Below, one piece after another: positions 46,246-55,592 of a stretch of 64,000 nucleotides of DNA. The stretch comes from Acidothermus sp. GTDB lineage: Bacteria > Actinomycetota > Actinomycetes > Acidothermales > Acidothermaceae. How positions within the stretch are numbered: the first letter of the stretch is position 1; the number at the start of each line of letters is the position of its first letter. The position numbers were made by a program, and so were the translations under genes. The DNA is taken from assembly GCA_023512015.1 (NCBI GenBank), contig JAIMAI010000002.1:62001-126000 (forward strand), written 5' to 3'. A model generated the notes under the pieces. The model had not been told where the DNA came from. It did not search any database and saw only the letters and a list, made by a program, of their open reading frames with translations.

Positions 46246-46335
46246 GAATTCTCCCGACTTTTTCGTGTGCGCAACCTTTCGATCAGTACGGGGCGGCACG
46301 CGGCTCCGTGATCCGACGGCGACGGGAAACGATGG

Positions 46336-46614
46336 CTACAGCAAGCGCCCGACCCACTCCTCGATCGAGGCGAGAACTCGTTTTCGTGAGCGGACGTCGG
46401 CGGCGAAATGGCGGACGACGGCCGCGGCGGCGCGCACCTCGTGTGCCGCCGAATCGAATTCCCGACGCCGTCGATACACCTGATCACGAAAGGCGTCGGC
46501 GGCGACCGACGTCCACAAAGCGTCGGCTGCCGCAGTCAGCAGCCGGTCGCCGAGCAGCTCGATATGCCGGGCACGGCGAACCAATTCGTCGGCGAGATCG
46601 TCCAGGGCATCCAT
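46336..46614 (-). CDS. Small WXG100-like helical protein
   Basis: 92 aa, two long amphipathic helices joined at LWTSVAADAF, where WTS occupies the WXG turn. No signal peptide. Lies 90 bp upstream of the hydrolase that carries a similar N-terminal domain; possibly a heteromeric export pair. No ESX ATPase genes are in the window. Confidence 0.7.
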   Translation of the reverse strand: MDALDDLADELVRRARHIELLGDRLLTAAADALWTSVAADAFRDQVYRRRREFDSAAHEVRAAAAVVRHFAADVRSRKRVLASIEEWVGRLL

Positions 46615-46682
46615 GCCCTCAGGGTGAACCGGCGACGTCGATATCCGGTGGTGTGGCTACGAAGCTGTGGACGGCGAAAAGC

Positions 46683-47261
46683 TCACCTGTGGGTACGGGC
46701 CATCTGCTTTTTCGCTTCCTTCTTCGCCGCCCGCACTTTCTCGCGAGACTCGGCGTCCACGACGTCCGCTATCGACAAGTAGCTGCCGTCGGCGCCGTAA
46801 GGCTCGCAGGCGCTCCGCCAGCCCCGCGGATGCACCCCACGCTGTTTGCCGAGGAAAGCGAGGAAGATTTTCGCCTTCTGCGGTCCGAATCCGGGAAGCC
46901 GGGCGAGCTGGTCGACGATGTGCCGACCCGTGGTCGCCGTCCGCCAGAGGGCTTCGGCATCGCCTCCGTACTCCTCGACGATGACCTGGGCGAGGCGGTG
47001 CACCCGCTCCGCCATTGCCCGCGGAAATCGATGGAGCGCGGGGGGTTGTGCGAAAAGCCGTACGAGGTGCTCGGGATCCTCCGACGCCAGGTGGGCCGCG
47101 TCGAGTTCGTCCACCCCCAGCCGATCGGCAAGCAACGCCGGTGCCCGGAACGCCTTCTCCATGGGAACCTGCTGGTCGAGCACCATCCCGACGAGCAGCG
47201 CGAACGGATTGCGCTCCAGCAGCGCATCCGCACGGGGATCCCCGGCCAGCCATAGACCCAT
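46683..47261 (-). CDS. HhH-GPD-type base-excision DNA glycosylase
   Basis: 192 aa from ATG 47261, with GAGGAGG upstream. Helix-hairpin-helix-GPD features: LLVGMVLDQQVPMEKAFRA and the HhH hairpin LARLPGFGPQKAKIFLAFLG with an acidic residue nearby. There is no Cys iron-sulfur loop. The C-terminal 45 residues are Lys/Arg-rich. Probably removes damaged bases; specificity unknown. Confidence 0.85.
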   Translation of the reverse strand: MGLWLAGDPRADALLERNPFALLVGMVLDQQVPMEKAFRAPALLADRLGVDELDAAHLASEDPEHLVRLFAQPPALHRFPRAMAERVHRLAQVIVEEYGGDAEALWRTATTGRHIVDQLARLPGFGPQKAKIFLAFLGKQRGVHPRGWRSACEPYGADGSYLSIADVVDAESREKVRAAKKEAKKQMARTHR

Positions 47262-47349
47262 CGCGTCCTCCTCAGCCGTTAGCCTGTCACGCCGCCTCGT
47301 CACGCGGAAGAGTGATTGCGCCCATCTTCACTTCCGCCTGCCGGTGCCG

Positions 47350-49617
47350 ATGTGTACAACCGTGACGGACGGTTCGGCTCCCGCCCGACGAACCACGCTC
47401 CGCCCGGTCCGTACCGACGGCTGGGTGGGTCGTTGCATCACCGAATTCCTCGCCACGGTGACCGACCTCCCCGAGCCGCAGACCCTCCTCGACGTCGCCG
47501 TCGAACAAGTGGGTGCCGCGATCGACGCCGACTGTGCGCTGATCGCCAGAGGGGCCGAGCTGCTCACCGCCTGGCCGAGCCGCGACCAGATTCCGCCCTC
47601 GCTGGTGGCCCGCGAGGGGGAACAAGCCCGTGAACGCGGCGAAGCCGATGTCTTCGCCGTCCCGATCGCCGGGCCCCTGCAGGCGACGCTCGCCACCAAA
47701 CGCGCGACGCCACCGCTCGACGACGCCGAGATGACATTGGTGCGGGGAATGGCCAAAGCCATCGAATTGAGCTACGCCATGATGCGCACCCTCGAAGCCG
47801 AACGCCGACTGCGGTCCCGCAGCGAACGACAAGCCAACGTCAACGCCAAACTGCTTGCCTCGCTGCGCGAACGGCAAAAACTACTGGAGGAATTGTCCGT
47901 CGTCCAACGCATGATTTCCCGGCGTGAACCCCTGGCGGACATCCTCGACGCCGTCGTTCGTTCGGCCCGCGACCTGCTCGGTGCGGATATCGTGGTGGTC
48001 TCCCGCAGCCCTTCGGTGATCGCCCGTTGCGGCGGCGCCGAGAGAACCGCACGATTCCTGGCCCGCGTGGCAATTCCCGAAGACGCCTCCGACGTCGACC
48101 TTTCTGCCGCCCCGCAGGGAATTCCGCTGCGTCAGGTCATCGCCGCGCCGGTGCGGGAGAACGGACGGATCGTCGGCGCCGTTCTCGCCGGTGCGAACAC
48201 GCCCAGATTCCAGGACGCCGACCGCAGCGCCCTCCTGGCGTTCGCCGATCACGTCAGTCTCGCGATCACGGACGCGACGACCGTCGAAGCCATGCACCGG
48301 GCGTTCCACGACTCCCTCACCGGGTTGGCCAGTCGGGCGCTCTTCCTGGACCGGCTCGAACACGGCCTCGCCCAAGCCGCCCGCTCCAAAACGGACCTCA
48401 CCCTGCTCTTCATTGACCTCGACCGGTTCAAGATTGTCAACGACACGCTCGGCCACGCCGCCGGTGACCTCCTCCTGGTCGAGGTCGCGAACCGCCTACG
48501 CCACTGCCTGCGTGCCAGCGACACCGCCGCCCGCTACGGCGGCGACGAATTCGTTGTCCTGCTCCACGACACCGATGCCCGCGGCGCGGCGATCGTCGCG
48601 GCTCGCATCATCGATGCGGTCCGCCAGCCGCTGACCGTCGCCGGGATGGACGTCACGGTGGACGCCAGTATCGGCATCGCGTGCAGCACCCACGGCACGG
48701 TCGGTGCCGACGAACTGCTGCGCAGCGCGGACGTCGCGATGTACCGGGCCAAACGAGCCGGCCGCGGTCGGTGGGCCATCTACGAGCCGTCGATGCACGC
48801 GATCCTGCTGGAGCAACTGCACTTGGAAACCGAATTGCGCGGAGCCTTGCGCCGCGGGGAATTCGTGTTGCATTACCAGCCGATCGTGCGCTTGGCCACC
48901 GGCGCATTGTTCGGCGCCGAAGCGTTGCTGCGCTGGCGGCATCCCCGCCGGGGGTTGCTCAGCGCCGCGGATTTCGTCTCGATGGCCGAAGAATGCGGCG
49001 ATTTCGATGAGATCGCGGCGTGGGTGTTGGACACCGCGTGCCGGCAAGCCCGTCACTGGCAGGAGCGGCTCGGCGACGACACCTTCACCATCACCATCAA
49101 CGTCGCGGCCAGCCAGCTGGCCCGCGCCGACTTCGCCGCCTCGATCCGGGAAGCCGTCGACGGCGCCGGACTCGCCCCTTCCTCCCTCGTGCTCGACATC
49201 ACCGAGGCATTGGTACTGCGCGACGAACCGTGGCTGCTTTCTCGGCTGGAAGACCTGAAAATCGTCGGGGTGAGCCTTGCGGTGGACGACTTCGGCGCCC
49301 GCTACTCGTCGCTGGCCGGCCTCCCACCGCTGCCGTTGGACCTGGTCAAGATTGACCAAGCTTTCATCGACGCCGTCGGTACTCCGGAAGGATCGGCGTT
49401 CGCCCGCAAAATCGTCGAACTGGCGCACACCCTCGACCTCCAGGTGATCGCAGAAGGGGTCCAGACCCACCAACAATTCGAGGAACTGCGTCGAGCCCGC
49501 TGCGAATTCGCGCAAGGATATCTCTTCGCCGAACCGATCGAAGCGGACGCAGTGCCGAGCCTGAGGGCCAACGCTCGGAGGCTGTGGGCCGCACCGGCCC
49601 GGCACCGGCGCAACTGA
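47350..49617 (+). CDS. GAF-GAF-GGDEF-EAL cyclic-di-GMP metabolising protein
   Basis: 755 aa. Two GAF-like sensor modules about 30-160 and 190-325 joined by a helix (RSERQANVNAKLLASLRER), then GGDEF about 330-490 with intact YGGDEFVVLL and EAL about 500-745 with GAEALLRWRHP, INVAASQLARADF and VIAEGVQT. The EAL loop 6 reads VDDFGARYSSL, where canonical enzymes have DDFGTGYS; this may lower phosphodiesterase activity. ATG 47350 is chosen with no strong ribosome-binding site; the frame extends upstream into the neighbouring antisense gene. Confidence 0.88.
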   Translation: MCTTVTDGSAPARRTTLRPVRTDGWVGRCITEFLATVTDLPEPQTLLDVAVEQVGAAIDADCALIARGAELLTAWPSRDQIPPSLVAREGEQARERGEADVFAVPIAGPLQATLATKRATPPLDDAEMTLVRGMAKAIELSYAMMRTLEAERRLRSRSERQANVNAKLLASLRERQKLLEELSVVQRMISRREPLADILDAVVRSARDLLGADIVVVSRSPSVIARCGGAERTARFLARVAIPEDASDVDLSAAPQGIPLRQVIAAPVRENGRIVGAVLAGANTPRFQDADRSALLAFADHVSLAITDATTVEAMHRAFHDSLTGLASRALFLDRLEHGLAQAARSKTDLTLLFIDLDRFKIVNDTLGHAAGDLLLVEVANRLRHCLRASDTAARYGGDEFVVLLHDTDARGAAIVAARIIDAVRQPLTVAGMDVTVDASIGIACSTHGTVGADELLRSADVAMYRAKRAGRGRWAIYEPSMHAILLEQLHLETELRGALRRGEFVLHYQPIVRLATGALFGAEALLRWRHPRRGLLSAADFVSMAEECGDFDEIAAWVLDTACRQARHWQERLGDDTFTITINVAASQLARADFAASIREAVDGAGLAPSSLVLDITEALVLRDEPWLLSRLEDLKIVGVSLAVDDFGARYSSLAGLPPLPLDLVKIDQAFIDAVGTPEGSAFARKIVELAHTLDLQVIAEGVQTHQQFEELRRARCEFAQGYLFAEPIEADAVPSLRANARRLWAAPARHRRN

Positions 49618-49687
49618 CCGCCGTCCCGACGCACAATAGGTCCGAGCGGCGCGCTCCGCGCCGGACGGCCGAAGCAGAGGCGGGTCC

Positions 49688-51337
49688 GTGGACGACGAGT
49701 TGTGGGAGAAGCATCGATCCACCGTCGAGAATGCCTTCGACGCCTGGCAAAACCGCCTCCCTTGGTCGGTTTTCCGTTCTTCACCGTCCACCCGGGTCTG
49801 GGGCGAGGAAGCGCCGCGGGCTGGTAAGGCCGCCTTCGAGGCCTACCTCGGCGCGCCGTTCCCCGTGCAGACCCCCGGCGCGCACGGTTTCGTGACGCCG
49901 GAGCGGCCCCCTACCGGCATCACCCTGGACGTCGCCTACCCTCACCTCACCGCCGACGGCATCGACGAGCTCGTGGCGGCCGCGGGCCGAGCCTGGCCGA
50001 CGTGGGCGCAGGCCACACCCCAACAGCGAGCAGGCGTGGTGCTGGAGATGCTCCACGGACTCGCGGCCCGCAGTTTCGAACTCGCGTACGCCGTCCAGCA
50101 CACCACCGGCCAAGGATTCGTCATGGCGTTCCAAGCCGGAGCGGCGCACGCCCTCGATCGTGCCCTCGAAGCCGTCGCCGTCGCGTACCACGCGATGACG
50201 GCGACGCATGCGGAATCCGTCGACGAACGGGCCCGGATCCGCCGACGTTACCGCCCGATCCCACGCGGCCTCGCACTGGTGATCGGGTGCACCACTTTCC
50301 CGACGTGGAACGGCTTCCCGGGACTCTTCGCGAGCCTCGTCTGCGGGAATCCGGTCATCGTGAAACCCCATCCCCACGCCGTGCTCCCGCTGGCCATCAC
50401 GGTTCGGGAATGCCGCGAAACCCTGTCCCGCTACGGATTCCCGCCGGATCTCGTGACGCTTGCGGTCGAGGCAGACGGCGATCGGCTCGCCGCCGCTCTC
50501 GCGTTGCGCCCGGAAATCCGCCTCATCGACTACACCGGGTCGACCAGCTTCGGCCGGTGGCTGGAAGACAACGCACGCCAGGCCGTGGTTTTCGCCGAGA
50601 AATCGGGAGTGAACGCCGTCCTTCTTGAATCGACCGCGGATTTCGACGGAATGGTGTCCAACCTCGCGTCCTCCCTCGCGCTGTACAGCGGGCAGATGTG
50701 CACCACCCCCCGGGTGTTGTTCGTCCCCCGTGAGGGCATCGAAACCGACCAGGGCCGCCGCGGACTCGACGACATCCTCGCTTCCCTCGACGCCGCATTC
50801 CGTGAGCTGGCCGACGATCCGCGCCGTGCCGTCGCCCTGCTCGGGGCAATCGTCGACGAGCGTGTCGAACGCGCCGTCGACACCGCCATGGCCCTGCCGA
50901 ACGTGGTGATTCCGTCGCGTCGAGTGTCACATCCGGAATTCCCACGCGCCGTGGTGCGCACCCCGGTCGTGGTCCGCTCGGACGTGGAGGCGGCGGAATG
51001 GCGGCGGGAGTGGTTCGGCCCGATCGCATTCGCCGTCCCGACCGAATCAGCCGACGACAGCGTGCGACTCTGGGAAGAACTCGCGACCTCCGTCGGTTCG
51101 CTGACAGCGTCCGTGTATTCGACGAACAAAAGTTTTCTCGACCAGGTCGAACAGGTGGCCGCAACGACCGGCGTGCTCACCGCGCTGAACTTCACCGGAG
51201 ACGTCCTCGTGAACCAGACGGTGGCGTTCGCGGATTTTCACGGGAGCGGCGCGAATCCCGCGGCCAACGCCGCCCTCGTCGATTTCGGTTTCGTCGCCCC
51301 ACGTTTCCACGCCGCCGAAATTCGCGAGCGGTGGTGA
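49688..51337 (+). CDS. paaN: Phenylacetate degradation protein PaaN (aldehyde-dehydrogenase type)
   Basis: 549 aa from GTG 49688 (GAGGCGGG upstream). ALDH-superfamily protein with NAD-binding LVCGNPVIVKPHPHAVLP, DYTGSTSFGRWLEDNA (Gly-rich turn), FAEKSGVNAVLLESTADF and the active-site region LYSGQMCTTPRVLF with Cys nucleophile. Lacks the MaoC domain of PaaZ, so it is the ALDH-only form thought to open or oxidise the oxepin-CoA ring in the paa pathway. The paa oxygenase genes are on the opposite strand just downstream. Confidence 0.93.
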   Translation: MDDELWEKHRSTVENAFDAWQNRLPWSVFRSSPSTRVWGEEAPRAGKAAFEAYLGAPFPVQTPGAHGFVTPERPPTGITLDVAYPHLTADGIDELVAAAGRAWPTWAQATPQQRAGVVLEMLHGLAARSFELAYAVQHTTGQGFVMAFQAGAAHALDRALEAVAVAYHAMTATHAESVDERARIRRRYRPIPRGLALVIGCTTFPTWNGFPGLFASLVCGNPVIVKPHPHAVLPLAITVRECRETLSRYGFPPDLVTLAVEADGDRLAAALALRPEIRLIDYTGSTSFGRWLEDNARQAVVFAEKSGVNAVLLESTADFDGMVSNLASSLALYSGQMCTTPRVLFVPREGIETDQGRRGLDDILASLDAAFRELADDPRRAVALLGAIVDERVERAVDTAMALPNVVIPSRRVSHPEFPRAVVRTPVVVRSDVEAAEWRREWFGPIAFAVPTESADDSVRLWEELATSVGSLTASVYSTNKSFLDQVEQVAATTGVLTALNFTGDVLVNQTVAFADFHGSGANPAANAALVDFGFVAPRFHAAEIRERW

Positions 51338-51340
51338 GGG

Positions 51341-51937
51341 GTGGGAGGCGAGCGAATTCGGGGGGACGGCGAGCACGTTCTCCTGACGTTCGGCCACGGG
51401 ACGGCGTCCGCGGAACAGATCGTCGATTTGCTACGCGGCGCGGATGTGCAGCTGGTGGTCGATATTCGAACCGCGCCGGGAAGCAGACGCCTCCCCCACG
51501 TCGTACGAGCCGAGCTCGCCCGTTGGCTACCGGAGCACGGCATCGACTACCGCTGGGAGCAGCGGCTGGGTGGTTTCCGGCGCGCGGATCCGGAAAGCCC
51601 GGACACCGCGTGGCGCAACGCCTCGTTTCGGGGATATGCCGGCTACACCCGCACCGAGCCGTTCCGGCAGGCGCTGGACCAACTCTTGGCCGAGGCTGCG
51701 GCGCGGCGGACGGCGGTGATGTGCGCCGAGAGCGTGTGGTGGCGCTGCCATCGGAGGATCGTCGCCGACGTCGTCTCCCTCGGACGGGGATGGCGGGTCC
51801 TTCACCTCGGCCACGACGGACGTCTGACCGACCACGTGCCGAGCGAAGGAGTGCGGGTTCGCGACGACGGTTTGCTGGTCTGGGACGGCGGCATCTCCCC
51901 GCTGTTCGACGAGCTCACGCGTCGTAATCCACGCTGA
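51341..51937 (+). CDS. DUF488 family protein
   Basis: 198 aa from GTG 51341, 3 bp after paaN. DUF488 signatures: LTFGHGTASAEQIVDLL, VVDIRTAPGSRRLPH, FRGYAGYTRTEPFRQAL and VMCAESVWWRCHRRIVAD with conserved Cys residues. Often annotated as unknown; the conserved Cys and R suggest an enzymatic or nucleotide-linked role. 3' end overlaps paaE by 23 bp convergently. Confidence 0.88.
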   Translation: MGGERIRGDGEHVLLTFGHGTASAEQIVDLLRGADVQLVVDIRTAPGSRRLPHVVRAELARWLPEHGIDYRWEQRLGGFRRADPESPDTAWRNASFRGYAGYTRTEPFRQALDQLLAEAAARRTAVMCAESVWWRCHRRIVADVVSLGRGWRVLHLGHDGRLTDHVPSEGVRVRDDGLLVWDGGISPLFDELTRRNPR

Positions 51938-52970
51938 CCGTCGCAGTCCGCGGCAAAGCCTGGCAGGTGACCACGAATCCGGCTGCGAGCTGGCCTTCGT
52001 CCAATGCGTAACAGTGGCGCATTTCCACTCTGCCTTCGACGACGCGGGCCCGGCAGGTGCCGCACATGCCGTTGGTGCACCCGTAGGGGACGTCGGCCCG
52101 CAGCGGCAGGACGGCGTGCAAGATGTCGGTGTCGAAAGGCACCTGCAGCCGGGTGGTGCGTCCGGAGAGTCGGACGGTCACCGTGGCCACGCCGTCGGCG
52201 GAATCGGCCGGCGAAACCGCGGGAGACGCCGGCAGGTCGAGGTGGAAGAGCTCGGAGCGAATCCGTTCCGGGGAGACCCCTCGTGAGGCCAACTCCGCTT
52301 TCGCCGCATCGATGACGCCGACGGGCCCGCACACGAACCACTCGTCGATGTCGCCTGCCGGTACGAGACGGTCGAAGAGCTCCGCGAGTTTGTTCCGGTC
52401 GAGCCTCCCGGTGAGCAAATCCGATTCGCGTTGTTCGCGGGAGAAGACGTGGACGACGTCCAATCGGTCGGGGTAGCGGTCCTTGAGATCGGCGATTTCA
52501 TCGAGGAACATCACGGTCGCGGCCGACCGATTCCCGTATATCAAGGTGAAGCGGGAATCCGGGTCACTTGCGAGGGTCGACTCCATTATCGGGAGCACCG
52601 GCGTGATGCCACTGCCGGCACAAATCGCTCCGCGCCGACGAATTCCCGGGTCGGACGACGCCACGAAACGACCGGTGGGGGGCATCACCTCGACAACCTC
52701 CCCGGGTCGGAGATGGTCCAAGACGTAACCGGAGAACACCCCGCCGGGGATGCGTTTGACCCCGATGCGCAGCGTCGGAGGTGGGGCGCACAGCGAATAG
52801 GTGCGTCGCTTGTCGTCGCCGGCTTGCGGGCAGCGCACGACCACATGCTGCCCCGGCAGGAAGCAGAATTCGTCACGTAAATCCGCCGGTACCTCGAAGG
52901 TGACCGCCGCCGCGTCCGCCGTCAATTTCTCGACGCAGACCACCCGCAGCGGATGGAATCGGCGGACCAC
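51915..52970 (-). CDS. paaE: Phenylacetyl-CoA epoxidase reductase subunit PaaE
   Basis: 351 aa. N-terminal FAD/NAD(P)H ferredoxin-reductase domain (LPGQHVVVRCPQAGDD, RRGAICAGSGITPVLPIME); C-terminal plant-type [2Fe-2S] ferredoxin with VPYGCTNGMCGTCRARVVEG and a further Cys in RHCYALD. Delivers electrons to the di-iron PaaABC oxygenase. ATG 52970 is 4 bp after the paaD stop. Last gene of the paaABCDE operon. Confidence 0.95.
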   Translation of the reverse strand: MVRRFHPLRVVCVEKLTADAAAVTFEVPADLRDEFCFLPGQHVVVRCPQAGDDKRRTYSLCAPPPTLRIGVKRIPGGVFSGYVLDHLRPGEVVEVMPPTGRFVASSDPGIRRRGAICAGSGITPVLPIMESTLASDPDSRFTLIYGNRSAATVMFLDEIADLKDRYPDRLDVVHVFSREQRESDLLTGRLDRNKLAELFDRLVPAGDIDEWFVCGPVGVIDAAKAELASRGVSPERIRSELFHLDLPASPAVSPADSADGVATVTVRLSGRTTRLQVPFDTDILHAVLPLRADVPYGCTNGMCGTCRARVVEGRVEMRHCYALDEGQLAAGFVVTCQALPRTATVSVDYDA

Positions 52971-52973
52971 GGC

Positions 52974-53441
52974 TCAGTGCGCCTTCATCGCCGGGAAAGG
53001 CTCTCCGCAGGAAACACAGCGCATCACGGCCTGGCACGGGGTCGATCCGAAACGGCTCAGCATTTCCGTCTCCCTCGAGCCGCACCGCGGACAGCCGACC
53101 TCACCGGCCCGTGTTCCCGTCGGGGGCGGTGGTGCGATTCCGGCCTCGGCGAGCCGACGGCGGCCCGCTTCGGTGACGTCGTCGGTGCTCCACGCCGGCG
53201 CGTATTCGACCTCGACCTTGGCACTCGGATAACCGGCTTCGTCGAGAACCCGGCGGACCTCCCCACGAATCGCCTCGAACGCCGGGCATCCGAAATACGT
53301 GGGGGTGAGCCGTACCTCCAACCGGTCGTCGATCAGTTTCACCGATCGAAGGATTCCGAGGTCGGCGATGGTGAGGGCGGGCAATTCCGGGTCGGGGATC
53401 GCGGCCAGGCGCCGTCGCAGTTCGTCGACGGTCTCGGCCAC
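52974..53441 (-). CDS. paaD: PaaD, MIP18-type maturation protein of the phenylacetyl-CoA epoxidase
   Basis: 155 aa. N-terminal DUF59/MIP18 domain (IPDPELPALTIADLGILRSV) and a C-terminal Cys pair set (VGCPRCGSRETEML and MRCVSCGEPFP) for metal. Needed for assembly of the oxygenase centre. GTG 53441 with AGGGAATAGCC upstream is preferred to longer readings. 16 bp from paaC. Confidence 0.93.
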   Translation of the reverse strand: MAETVDELRRRLAAIPDPELPALTIADLGILRSVKLIDDRLEVRLTPTYFGCPAFEAIRGEVRRVLDEAGYPSAKVEVEYAPAWSTDDVTEAGRRRLAEAGIAPPPPTGTRAGEVGCPRCGSRETEMLSRFGSTPCQAVMRCVSCGEPFPAMKAH

Positions 53442-53457
53442 GGCTATTCCCTGCCCT

Positions 53458-54216
53458 TCACCACGACGCGTCGGGGTGGAGCCGGTGCAGGTATTGCATC
53501 TCGGCGAGCAGATACCCGAAGCATTCGGTGTGCACGCCCCGCCGTCCGCCGTGGGAAGCCCACACCAGCTCGGGCTTGCGCAGGGTGGCCTCTCGGAGCA
53601 CCTCGCCGACCGCGTCCTGCCAACGTGGCTCCAGCGTCGCCGGATCGACGCCGAGTCCGCGCCGCGCGAGGGTGCGGGTGACCTCATCGGATTCGAACAA
53701 CTCCGGGGTGAACGGCCAGAGTCGGTCGACCGCGGCCTGCATGCGCCGGTGGCTCTCGGCGGTCCCGTCGCCGAGCCGCAGGGTCCACTGCTGGGCGTGG
53801 TCGCGGTGGTACGCGGCTTCTTTCACACCCTTGGCCGCCACGCCGGCCAGCACCTCGTCCTTGGAGGTGATGAGTTCCTCGTAGAGGGCGAGTTGGTAGG
53901 TACTGAAGAACAGCTGGCGCGCGATCGTGTGGGCGAAATCGCCGTTCTCCTGTTCGACCAAATGAACGTTGAGGTATTCCTGCTCGGTGCGCAAATAAGC
54001 GAGGTCGTCCTCGTCGCGGCCAGCGCCTTCGAGCTTGCCCGCGTAATCCAGGAGTACCCGCGCCTGGCCGAGCAGGTCGAGCGCGATGTTGGTGAGGGCG
54101 ATGTCTTCCTCGATCTCCGGGGCTCGCGACGCCCACTCCGACAGCCGTTGCGCGAGCACCAATGCGTCGTCGCCGAGGCGCAGCGTGTAGGTGAAGAGCA
54201 ACCGTCCGGTATTCAC
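53458..54216 (-). CDS. paaC: PaaC subunit of phenylacetyl-CoA 1,2-epoxidase
   Basis: 252 aa, ferritin-like four-helix bundle that lacks most di-iron ligands but stabilises PaaA. Blocks LRLGDDALVLAQRLSEWASR, DIALTNIALDLLGQARV, TEQEYLNVHLVEQENGDFAHT and a C-terminal HTECFGYLLAEMQYLHR. ATG 54216 overlaps paaB by 4 bp (ATGA), so translation is coupled. Confidence 0.94.
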   Translation of the reverse strand: MNTGRLLFTYTLRLGDDALVLAQRLSEWASRAPEIEEDIALTNIALDLLGQARVLLDYAGKLEGAGRDEDDLAYLRTEQEYLNVHLVEQENGDFAHTIARQLFFSTYQLALYEELITSKDEVLAGVAAKGVKEAAYHRDHAQQWTLRLGDGTAESHRRMQAAVDRLWPFTPELFESDEVTRTLARRGLGVDPATLEPRWQDAVGEVLREATLRKPELVWASHGGRRGVHTECFGYLLAEMQYLHRLHPDASW

Positions 54217-54533
54217 ATCTGCCGCACCTCCTTCGGCAACACGTAGAACGTCGGGTGTCGGTAGACCTTATCGGCTGCGGGGTCGAAGAACGGGTCTTTC
54301 TCGTCCGGACTCGACGCGACGATGTGCCGGGAAGGCACCACCCAGATGCTCACCCCTTCGCCGCGTCGGGTGTAGACGTCGCGGGCGTTACGCAACGCCA
54401 TCACGGCGTCCGGCGCGTGCACACTCCCGGCGTGCACGTGGGCGAGGCCACGGCGCGGCCGGATGAAGACTTCCCACAACGGCCAGCCGTCGTGGTCACG
54501 TCGTTCCCGCTGCGGGGCCTGCTCGATCATCAC
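54213..54533 (-). CDS. paaB: PaaB subunit of phenylacetyl-CoA 1,2-epoxidase
   Basis: 106 aa. Characteristic WPLWEVFIRPRRGLAHVHAGS and ALRNARDVYTRRGEGVSIW. Small bridging subunit of the PaaABC complex. ATG 54533; a second Met follows directly. 56 bp downstream of paaA. Confidence 0.94.
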   Translation of the reverse strand: MMIEQAPQRERRDHDGWPLWEVFIRPRRGLAHVHAGSVHAPDAVMALRNARDVYTRRGEGVSIWVVPSRHIVASSPDEKDPFFDPAADKVYRHPTFYVLPKEVRQM

Positions 54534-54589
54534 CTGCTCCTGGTTTCGACACTAACGCCCGGACCACCCCGCCAGTGCGGAAGAAACCG

Positions 54590-55534
54590 TCAGGCAGCCG
54601 CCGTCCCCGCGTGTTTCGCGGCATACGCGGCGGCCGCTTCACGGACCCACGCCCCCTCGGTGTAGGCCTCGATCCGGTGGCGCAGTCGCTGCTCGTTGCA
54701 CGGACCTCCACCGTTGATCACACGGTAGAACTCCGACCAGTCGATCGGCCCGTGATCGTAATGTCCGCGCTCCGGATTCCACCGAAGCTGCGGATCCGGG
54801 AGCGTGAGCCCGAGCACCTCCGCCTGAGGAACGATCATGTCGATGAATTTCTGGCGCAACTCGTCGTTGGTGAACCGCTTGATTCCCCATGCCATCGACT
54901 GGGCGGTGTGCGGAGACTGGTCGTCGGGCGGTCCGAACATCATGAGCGTCGGCCACCACCACCGGTTCACGGCGTCCTGGGCCATCTCATGCTGCGCCGG
55001 GGTCCCGTGGCTCAACCGGTAGAGGATGTCGAAGCCTTGCCGCTGATGGAACGATTCCTCCTTGCAAATACGGATCATCGCCCGCGCGTAGGGCCCGTAC
55101 GAACACCGGCACAACGGCACCTGGTTGGTGATGGCGGCCCCATCGACGAGCCATCCGATCGCTCCGACGTCCGCCCACGTCAGCGTGGGGTAGTTGAAGA
55201 TGCTCGAATACTTCTGCTTACGGGTGTGGAGCAACTCGAACAACTCCGCGCGATCGACTCCGAGCGTCTCCGCCGCGGCGTACAGGTAGAGCCCGTGACC
55301 CGCTTCGTCCTGCACTTTCGCCAGCAAAATCGCCTTACGCAGCAAGGACGGCGCCCGTGTGATCCAATTAGCCTCCGGCTGCATCCCGATGATCTCGGAG
55401 TGTGCGTGTTGAGCGATCTGGCGAATCAACGTGGCCCGGTAGGCGTCGGGCATCCAGTCGCGGGGTTCGATCCGCTCGTCGGCGGCGATGGTCGCTTCGA
55501 ATCGTGCGAGCAACGCGGCGTCGGTCTCGCTCAT
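54590..55534 (-). CDS. paaA: PaaA catalytic subunit of phenylacetyl-CoA 1,2-epoxidase
   Basis: 314 aa. Di-iron ferritin-like catalytic subunit: [20 protein letters not shown] and [20 protein letters not shown] supply the two Glu...Glu-x-x-His iron ligand sets; other blocks are [12 protein letters not shown] and [16 protein letters not shown]. First gene of the operon. ATG 55534 (MSETDAALL) is chosen; the open frame extends back into dinB. Divergent from dinB across 58 bp. Confidence 0.96.
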   Translation of the reverse strand: MSETDAALLARFEATIAADERIEPRDWMPDAYRATLIRQIAQHAHSEIIGMQPEANWITRAPSLLRKAILLAKVQDEAGHGLYLYAAAETLGVDRAELFELLHTRKQKYSSIFNYPTLTWADVGAIGWLVDGAAITNQVPLCRCSYGPYARAMIRICKEESFHQRQGFDILYRLSHGTPAQHEMAQDAVNRWWWPTLMMFGPPDDQSPHTAQSMAWGIKRFTNDELRQKFIDMIVPQAEVLGLTLPDPQLRWNPERGHYDHGPIDWSEFYRVINGGGPCNEQRLRHRIEAYTEGAWVREAAAAYAAKHAGTAAA

Positions 55535-55592
55535 GGGCCCACTCCCGGTTGTGGGTGACGATTTCAGCGTAGGACGACGAGGGGAAGACGGT

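Noticed and set aside
46846-47349. Upstream in-frame extension of the GAF-GGDEF-EAL gene
   Set aside because: The extension translates to low-complexity Arg/Ser-rich sequence opposite the HhH-GPD gene; domain content begins only after ATG 47350.
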